A model generated the notes under the pieces. It was not told where the DNA came from. It ran no database searches and saw only the letters and a list, made by a program, of their open reading frames with translations. A stretch of 64,000 nt of DNA from Tritrichomonas musculus. Lineage: Eukaryota > Parabasalia > Tritrichomonadida > Tritrichomonadidae. The stretch lies in contig JAPFFF010000009.1 of the NCBI GenBank assembly GCA_039105265.1, positions 5,456,001 through 5,520,000 on the forward strand. The letters are read 5' to 3'. Positions 32,801 through 40,721 of the stretch are shown piece by piece. The stretch's first letter is position 1. Each line of letters opens with the position of its first letter. A program made the translations under genes and the position numbers.

Positions 32801-35800
32801 CAAGTTGTTCAAGATATTGATGAAGAGAGAATTCACCTTGTGCGTTTCTAATGATTTCATCGAAGAATGGTTCATTCTTTTGAAGATCAATTGCAAGTAG
32901 ATTTCCTAATGTCATTGTTTCTAAGTTAAATTTCTTCTTAAATTGCTGAGAAATTTGCTGCCAGTGTCTTGGTAAGACAGCTGGTGACTTTAATCCTTCA
33001 ACAATAGGGAAAACTTTCAAGATTGATTTCAATTTTTGACTATAATATGACCATGCTTCATATTGACGAACTGTATTTGACATTTGGTTAAGCTTTTCAA
33101 TAAGTGAACCAATTTTAGCTTTAGTTTCTGAAGGAGTCAAATTTGCAAATATGATTGACATAATTGATTGAAGCTTTGAATAAATGCCTGATAATAAATT
33201 CCAAACTTCTGTCATTGCCTCACAATCATCAACCATAGCATCAAGAACTGTATTTGGTGTCATTGTCAAACGAAGAGCTTCACGAGCAGCAACGAGTTCT
33301 TTCCAAACTCCTTTGACTTTGGCAAACCTGTTCTTGTATGTTTCGAGGATCTTCAAAGCATTTGCTGGAACTGAATCGCCATTAAGAGGTTTATCATTAT
33401 CCCATTTGGCCTTGAGACCTTCAGTTGCTTTCAAAACTGCACCACATTCTCTTTCGACCATTGCGCATAAATTCTTGTTGTTTGATTCGATTTCGCGGTG
33501 TCTCTTTGTAAAGATTTGATTAAATGTATCGATGCAAGTTGTTAACTTTGGATAATCATCGACTTTGCAATAAGTCTGTGATTTAGCAAGTGATGGCAAA
33601 ACAGCATCCCAGTTAGCTTTTAATGCTGATGACGATCGGAAGGTGGTCAAATAAGAGGCCAATTCTCTAGCTTTGCCTGGAATTGGTGCTTCTAAAGTTG
33701 AACGTGCTTTTGCGACTTCTTCGAAAAGTTTTTCAACGAGAGATTTGGAGTTGGCTGTTAATTCATTAACAGCGTGTTCTCTCCATTTTCCAAGTCTTTC
33801 GATAACAGACTTTTGAACTTGTGAAGTATCTATGGAAACAAGGCCGATTGATTTCTTTGTAGGATAGCTCTTTATCGTTTTAAGTTGATTATCAAGTCCT
33901 TCAATTAACTCAATCCATTGGCTGATATCGGAGCTAAAGTTAACAGAAGAAGGTTCATTTGAGAAAAGAATTTCATTTGACATCCATTGATCTATATATA
34001 TACTAATTTCATCGCAGAGTTTCTTGATTAATTTATATATTTCAAATATTTCTTTGTGTGGTACGGGAACAATTTCTTGGAATGTTGAATCTTGCATTGA
34101 GTTCATTGTATAAATACGATTCTGTAATAAGAAGTTATTTACTTCATTAGTAAAAGAGCGATAGATTATGGAATGAAGAAGTTCAAAAGGTGGTTGAACC
34201 ATAATATGATTTGATGTTATTAAAATCCGAAGGTTCACTTGCTCAATTGATTTGGTTTTATTGGACAAAGAATCAATCCATTTCTTGCATGTGGATTGTA
34301 TATTCTTTGTCAGAATAGTGGCAATTTTTTGGTTCAACTCTGAGACAAAAGCTTCATCGTTGGTTAACTTACTGCAGAATAAGTTGTCAACTTTTGATAA
34401 TGTATCACCAATCAATTCAGAAAGATCTTCTGATGTTTTAGCTTTTTCAAATTTAACAAGATTTTCATTAATTTGAGCAAGAGTTGATGATGCATTTTTC
34501 ATACTTGAATTAAATGATGAAACTGTTTTTGCAAATTCTTTTGTGTATTTCGAAACATCATGAGTGTTCCATTTCAATGACCAGCCATCTTGTATTAACT
34601 TGTAAATTGAAGTTATTTGATCAGCAGCTATCATTCTTAAAGTTGGATCAATTGTCTTCAACGTTACGATAAATTGAGTCAATGCTTCTTGAACTCGAGC
34701 ATAAAATCTGTAGCTTTTCTTTAGTTGCATCATATTTGTAACTGCATCGAGTTCTTTGACAAGATGAAATTGATTTAATGTTCTAAAAGTATTGATTGAG
34801 TTAAAATTAAATTGTGAATAATCGCATTTTAGATGTTTTTCGCGATCTTTTTCCTCTATTGTAAACAAAAATTTGTTTAAAACATCATCTTGACTCATAA
34901 AAACATTTGTAATAAGCTTTTTAACATCACTTGCCTTTGCTACAACATCATGGCATGCATCAAGGACAGGAATTAGTGGCTGGCATTCATTAGCATCGCG
35001 CCAGCGTTCACCAACAACATCTTTAATCATAGTTTCAAACTTTTTCAATTGTTCACTTATATGTCTAACGTGAAGGAGTTTTGCTGCATCTGACGTAACA
35101 CCTTTAGCTTGATAATAAATGATAATTGGTAATTTTGTAATGTTGACAAGCTCTTTCTTTCGAAATGTTTCAAGTTGTTCATTGATTTGTTGGATAAATG
35201 GCTGTTCATATTGGCGAATCAAAGCTTGAATATTTGGGCGTTTGCATAATATTTGGTGTTCAACAAAAACATCTCGAGTTTCATCAAGTGTATGGCACTT
35301 TGTAAGTAGAGCTGAAAGTCTTTGAGCGATGTCAAATTCTATTTTTTCAAGTCGATCATGAAAATCAGCTAAATTAGCACTCCATCTATTTCCGGCTTCT
35401 GGATTCAAACTAAGTAAGCTTGTTGAATTTATAAGAATTCCAAATGCTTTGTTAAGTGCTGTTTGAATTTCGCCACTGTCAATTTCTTCGTGAGATTGGA
35501 GATGAGCAGTTATGTGATTCACGTCATTTTTAGCAATTGCAAAATCATTAATTCGTTCGAAATATTTATCTTTTTTGGCGATAACATTCTTCAGTTCATT
35601 TTTATTGGAGTAAGAGAGTTTTGAGTTTTCTAGCAATGCTTTCTCTTCAGAGGACCAAACATCGAGTAATTTGCGAGTAAGTTCCATTGTTGATTCGAAT
35701 GTGTCGGGAGGCATTCGAATAAAATCGATTTTGTTTAAAACAAGATTAAAATGAGTGAGAAGGAATTTGATGGTGAGGTTATAAATTGGTGGAACTCTTT

Positions 35801-36779
35801 GTTGCATTGTGCAATTCCCAAAGAAAGGTTCTAAGAAGTTGAAAGTATTTTTTAAATTTTCAGTAAAGCTTTCTATGTTATCGCAATCTTGATATTGTTC
35901 AGTCTTGAATTCAACAATAGCTTTTGCAAAAGGATCTATTACTTTGATGAGATCTGGATAATCTTTACAAATTTTTCCTAATTGTTCCGCAAAAGTTTTT
36001 CGGTATTTTGAAATAACATTTGTAATAAGGCCTGATGAATTCAGTTTTTCACATTGATCTTTAATAATTAGTAAATTCTTTGAAATTTGAGGCCAAAAAT
36101 TAATTTCGTCATGAATTTCAGAGAAGCTTGGAGGAGAATGAGCTATATCCAAAAGCGATCGGACATCAGTCATCCAGCTATCAGCTTTATTCAATATTTC
36201 ATTCTCTTCTGGAACTGAAAGATTTGTGGAATTTGAAAGTATTTGGTCAGATATGTTAAAAGCTGGTTCTGGCAATTCTGTTTTGTGGTTAAAGCGGCTA
36301 ACAGCGATTTCGAAAGATGATAATGATTCTATGATTCCTTTTGTAAGATTCTCATTATCATCATTTGATGTTGGACTTGAATCAAGATTAGTCGTTTGAA
36401 AGTATGGAAGAAAGAATTGTGCCACAAGACCTTGTAAAAAAGGTAAAACTGATCCAGAAGGAAGAGGGAAAACGCTGAGTAAAGATTGAAAATTCTGATT
36501 GGGTAAAGATATTTGACCGTTCTTTTGGCAAAGAAGAATTGGTCCAGGAGATGTTTCAAAACTTAATTCAAAAACAATTCTTATTGATGATTCATCTTGA
36601 TCGTTAGATGAGTCGGACTTCTTCGCCAATAAAAATGTTTTCGTAGGTATATCAATAAAATCTTTCAAGACGGTTTGGTAATCTTCGGGTAAGTTATTAA
36701 TAGATGATTTTCCGAAGAGAGCCACAAGTGTTGGAGATAAATACTGAATAAGTTCGTCTGGTGAAAGATTCGAAGACAT
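23802..36779 (-). CDS. DYNC1H1: cytoplasmic dynein-1 heavy chain
   Basis: A single uninterrupted frame of 4,325 residues, starting at the ATG at 36779. Order: tail (about 200-800), linker (about 1150-1560), AAA1 with GPAGTGKT (1747-1754) and CFDEFNR (D1799, E1800), AAA2 with GPSATGKT (2035-2042) and [20 protein letters not shown], AAA3, AAA4, stalk coiled coils around a microtubule-binding domain ([19 protein letters not shown] near 3060), AAA5, AAA6 and C-terminal domain. [24 protein letters not shown] and [13 protein letters not shown] match cytoplasmic dynein 1 rather than axonemal or IFT dyneins. It is the minus-end microtubule motor for organelle and mitotic transport. Odd: AAA3 reads GPNGVGKQ (2382-2389), VN (2451-2452) in place of the Walker B DE, and CTPP (T2500) in place of sensor-I CNPP. 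AAA4 reads GLSGTGKA (2714-2721) and KD (2770-2771) in place of DE. Confidence 0.96.
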   Translation of the reverse strand: [4325 protein letters not shown]

Positions 36780-37130
36780 TAATATTTTTTTTTAATCTTT
36801 GAATTCACATGATTTTGAAGAGCAGTTAAGGTCAAATTTTAAGGTTGGACGATAAATTATTAAAAAAATTCAAATTTTATGACCAAATGATTCATAATAA
36901 ACTATTCAAAAATACTAAAAATTCAGAAACAAAATTCAATTCATAAGCCAATAACAAAAATCATGATTTGCATTTGGTAATTTTTATTTTCTTCATATTT
37001 TATACATATTATATCTTCATAATGTTATCGTTAAAAATAATTATTAAAATTGATGATTAGCTTTCTACAATTTTATAAAATTCGAAATTTTAAAAAAAAT
37101 TGAATTATTTGATTTTTTAAAATAGATTTA
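36780..37130. promoter_or_regulatory. divergent intergenic region, dynein / 170-aa gene
   Basis: Very AT-rich. It contains AGCAGTTAAGGTCAA around 36821-36835, about 50 bases upstream of the dynein ATG. The same 15-base string recurs upstream of EB1 at 53441-53455. Confidence 0.45.
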
Positions 37131-37643
37131 ATGACAAAACCAGCTGAAAGTCAAGCAAAAGAAGAAGTTCCTGCTCCATCTCTTGAGGAATTAGCATCTT
37201 TCTTCACAGATCAAATTGGCCCAGATAAAGAAGCGATTGAGCGTTTTTTATGGAAAGAAACCGATAAGTTTGAACTAGTAAATCTTCGTCTGAATGAACT
37301 TTTGATTTTACTTGAAGGTGTTGTAACCGCAGATAAATTTGGTGATGCAAATGAGCTATGTGCTCATTTGCAAAATGTTTTTTCTTCGATTGACGCAATT
37401 TGCAGTTTTGTTTATGAGGTCAAAAACAGGTTAATGCAACTGGAAAAAGAAGTTGATAGAAGGAAGCCAAATAAGCTCCTTGGATTCATGAAAAAAGTTA
37501 CTCGCCGTAACGACCAACCACTTGACTTGAATGCGGTTTCTTTCGATACAGATTCATTGCTTAATCAATATGGAATTTCTTTTCAAGAAAATCAAGAAAC
37601 TGAACAGGAAAAAGTAGATTCTAATGAAAACAGTCAAGCTTGA
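37131..37643 (+). CDS. hypothetical helical protein (170 aa)
   Basis: All-helical from about residue 15 to 115 (LRLNELLILLEGVVTADKF, SSIDAICSFVYEVKNRLMQLEKEV), followed by a short basic stretch (KLLGFMKKVTRR) and an acidic disordered tail. There is no signal or membrane segment. Size and helical layout resemble subunits of small coiled-coil complexes such as BLOC-1/BORC, but no diagnostic motif (for example KxDL) is present, so I leave it unnamed. It diverges from dynein with a 350-bp gap. Confidence 0.65.
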   Translation: MTKPAESQAKEEVPAPSLEELASFFTDQIGPDKEAIERFLWKETDKFELVNLRLNELLILLEGVVTADKFGDANELCAHLQNVFSSIDAICSFVYEVKNRLMQLEKEVDRRKPNKLLGFMKKVTRRNDQPLDLNAVSFDTDSLLNQYGISFQENQETEQEKVDSNENSQA

Positions 37644-37894
37644 TATATGATATATATGTTTCTTTTTAAAACTTATGCAGTCATCCAAGTATTTTTGTGT
37701 TGGAAATTATTTTATTAATTTTATTTCAAGATTAAAGTTCGTTTTTAATTTGTATGGCATTACATTTTTTATGTATAGTTTAGATTGTATACATATATGT
37801 GGGAAGTTTAGTATGGATTAAACGCAATAAAAAAAATATGATATATTTATATTTATTTGAAAGTATAATATAAAATAAAAAAAAAAAAAAAAAA

Positions 37895-38572
37895 TTACTC
37901 ATCTAGAGAACGGGATCCTTCAAAAATGATAGATACTTTAGGATCATCATCATAATCACTGGAATCAGAAGATAATGAATCCTTGCCAAAATAAAAAACT
38001 TCTCCTTTAGGTGTATACTGTGCACTTTGCTTTAATGGATTAATATTTGGTGATTGTCGATTACTTGTAGGTGTCGAAATTATTTGGGAATCTTTAGATA
38101 AATAGTCAAATAGAAGTTTGAAATTTGTTTCCAGTCTTCCTATTATAGATTCTAAAGAATCGTCTAACTCAGGTGATTCTTTTTTCTTTATTTGAACTGT
38201 TTTACTATTATCAAAATATTTCATATTAGGTTTTGACTCATTGTTTGTACTAAAAAAGCTATTTGAATGGGAAACTCGCAAAACATCATGATTTGACTTT
38301 TTGTTTTTATCTTTAGAAGAAATAGCTTGAAATCGATTTTTGGAAGAAGGTGTTTTAATCTGTTTTTCAAATAAAAGAGAAGACATGCTATCTGAATCAT
38401 CAGAATCTTGTAAGTATTTATATTTAGTAGAAGATTTTAGTGAATTTGGAATTTTATTTTGACTAAAATTGGAACCTATTCGATTTATATTAAATTGATT
38501 GTTTCTCTCTACAGTATTTCTATTTGATGTGATTATGTTATTTGAATAAGAGGAATGCCGGGTAAAACTCAT
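37895..38572 (-). CDS. Ser/Asn-rich hypothetical protein (225 aa)
   Basis: Starts at the ATG at 38572. Most of the chain is low-complexity Ser/Asn/Lys (SFTRHSSYSNNIITSNRN). One short predicted helix near residues 137-160 (LDDSLESIIGRLETNFKLL) may be a binding or dimerisation element. The acidic C-terminal part (SSDSSDYDDDPKVSIIF) has many possible phosphorylation sites. No family recognised; it may be an adaptor or a cytoskeletal linker. Runs of A lie in both flanks. Confidence 0.55.
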   Translation of the reverse strand: MSFTRHSSYSNNIITSNRNTVERNNQFNINRIGSNFSQNKIPNSLKSSTKYKYLQDSDDSDSMSSLLFEKQIKTPSSKNRFQAISSKDKNKKSNHDVLRVSHSNSFFSTNNESKPNMKYFDNSKTVQIKKKESPELDDSLESIIGRLETNFKLLFDYLSKDSQIISTPTSNRQSPNINPLKQSAQYTPKGEVFYFGKDSLSSDSSDYDDDPKVSIIFEGSRSLDE

Positions 38573-38736
38573 ATTAATAATTATGAAAGTGTTCGTTTAT
38601 TAAAAATAAAAAAAAAAAAAAAAAGCACTTTTGTTTCAAAAGCTTAAATAATAAGTTGAATTATCAGGGCGGAAATAATAAATATGAATCATAATTTAAT
38701 TAATTATTTAAAATAAATATGAAAATCAAATTTAAT

Positions 38737-40254
38737 TTATCCTTCATATGACTCAATCTCTTTGATTAGTGCATCGGGATATTTTGGTGAATAATATCTT
38801 ACTGCTTGATCTGGATAACAATTATTAATAGCATCAATATATTCGCGTATCTTTGAACCAGGCTCTGCTTCGATCTTCTGAACAGCTTGAAAACCACCTG
38901 AGGTAACAAATGGTACTCTCGCTTTTGGATTCTTTGGTAATAGTTTTGAAATTTGCTCTAAAACATAAGCAAGAATCTTATCGGGAGCTGTGGTAATAAG
39001 AGGCTGTAAAGCTTCGATTTCTGTTGTCATTCCAATAATAAATTTGAGTGCTCTCTTTGTCTTTATCTTGAGATCTTCTTTTGCATTTGGATCGTTGTGT
39101 GCTTCTAAAAGTAAAGCCAATGCATTTAATGATGTTAATGTTGATGCGTGTTCTGGTGAATGTTTGCCAATTTGTCCAAGAGCCCAGGCAGCAGCAGCTT
39201 TAACATGCTCTTGTTTAGAAGATACAAAAACATTAAGGACAACTGCTGGAGCTGATTCATTAATAAGAGCAGTAGCTAAGCTCTGAGAAAATGATGCAAT
39301 ATATCCAATTGCCATAACAGCATTGAGAGGATCATTTCCACTTTCTGGTTTAAGATATTGAACAAGAGCAGCAGCTCCACCAACGTTAATAACAAGTTGA
39401 GCGAGTTCTTGTGTATGCTTAACAATTTCTCTGACAAGGGTAGCAGCACTCTTACGAACGCCTGCGTCCTTATCTTTGAGGCAATGAAGAGCGTGTGGGA
39501 ATATTTCACCTTCAACGACAAGTTCTGCTGAATCAACAGAATGCTTTGCGATATATGCGAGTGTGGTACATACTTGTTGCTTGAGTTTTGCGTCATTAGC
39601 ACTAAGTAATGGAGCAATGTATGAAATAGCGCGAGCATCGATTACTGACTGTGCGAGTTCGGCTGTATGCTTTGCGATATCACCGAGAGATGATACAGAA
39701 ATTCGACGAAGACTTAACTCTGGATCTTGAACTGCAGTTATTAAATATTGAATTGAATTTGCGTCAACCACAGCTTGAGCAAGATCTGCATTGTGAGTTG
39801 CAATGAATCCAAGTGCCCATGCTGCGCTTTCTCTGACTTTGTTATCAAAAATTTCAAGGCATTTGACAAGTGGATCAAGAGCGCCAGCATCAACACATTG
39901 TTGTGCAAGACTAGCTGAATGTCGAGATATTGTTCGGATAACAAAGCAGGCGTTACGTTTATAGTAATTATCAGTGCTTGAAAGTCCGGCTACAATTTCA
40001 GGAAGAATTCCTGATGATACAATTTGTTCTGCAATTTGTTCACTTGAGTTGGCAAGACGTCCTAATGCGAGAGCAGCTGTTTGTTGAATAGTGGAGACAT
40101 TGTCAAGAAGAAGTGGGCGAAGAAGAGCAAGAACACCGCAATCAATAAGATTGTTGATGTTTTCTGGCCTGTTTGCTTGCTCAGCGATGGTCTGAACGAA
40201 CTCACGTCGTGCTTTTTGATACTTGTCGAAGACTTGAAGTAGTTGTCTGCTCAT
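38737..40254 (-). CDS. SPAG6: SPAG6/PF16 armadillo-repeat axonemal protein
   Basis: At 505 residues it is almost the size of human SPAG6 (509). The N-terminus, LLQVFDKYQKARREFVQ, and TIQQTAALALGRLAN, KAAAAWALGQIGKHSPEHA, FVTSGGFQAVQKI and AINNCYPDQAVRYYSP are near-diagnostic. Eight or more armadillo repeats run from about residue 30 to 410. SPAG6/PF16 sits on the C1 microtubule of the central-pair apparatus and is needed for flagellar beating, in keeping with a flagellate. GATCATTC lies directly before the ATG (40260-40255); if it is an Inr, the leader would be only about four bases. The call is secure. Confidence 0.97.
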   Translation of the reverse strand: MSRQLLQVFDKYQKARREFVQTIAEQANRPENINNLIDCGVLALLRPLLLDNVSTIQQTAALALGRLANSSEQIAEQIVSSGILPEIVAGLSSTDNYYKRNACFVIRTISRHSASLAQQCVDAGALDPLVKCLEIFDNKVRESAAWALGFIATHNADLAQAVVDANSIQYLITAVQDPELSLRRISVSSLGDIAKHTAELAQSVIDARAISYIAPLLSANDAKLKQQVCTTLAYIAKHSVDSAELVVEGEIFPHALHCLKDKDAGVRKSAATLVREIVKHTQELAQLVINVGGAAALVQYLKPESGNDPLNAVMAIGYIASFSQSLATALINESAPAVVLNVFVSSKQEHVKAAAAWALGQIGKHSPEHASTLTSLNALALLLEAHNDPNAKEDLKIKTKRALKFIIGMTTEIEALQPLITTAPDKILAYVLEQISKLLPKNPKARVPFVTSGGFQAVQKIEAEPGSKIREYIDAINNCYPDQAVRYYSPKYPDALIKEIESYEG

Positions 40255-40721
40255 GAATGATCTATTTAAATATATATAAACGTTTGTTTACGGTTAAATA
40301 CGTTTTATCTAGATTGAATTTAATAAATCTTCATTAAAAAGTTAATATGTCTAATATTTATACACAAAAAAAAACGTTATTTTTATTTTATTCATTCCTT
40401 AGTATCACCAAAAAAATTAAGTATAATCATTAGCTTAATCATTGTAAAGAAATGCTAGATTACAAAATTTCGATATTAATATTCGTTGTTTAATCATATT
40501 CATTAATTTCCTAATCAAAATTTCATATTTAATATTTATGTGAGATGCTAATTGATAAATCATGAAAAGTTTTTTATATCCTTTTTTATAACTAAAGCGG
40601 TGTTTATCAAATGCAGAAATATCAAAGTTTAGCAAGATAAAAGAGCAAATTTCTTAAGTATATAATGTCAATCACAAAAAGTTATTAATAACGTGTATCT
40701 TATCATATTCAAATTCATGAT
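40255..40721. other. divergent intergenic DNA
   Basis: Between SPAG6 (-) and the long coiled-coil gene (+). A 66-codon minus-strand open frame at 40435-40635 has a biased Ile/Lys/Asn composition, and I do not accept it. No repeat seen. Confidence 0.5.

Noticed and set aside
37131-37643. Assignment of the 170-aa protein to BLOC-1/BORC
   Set aside because: Only size and helix content agree; no KxDL or other diagnostic motif.
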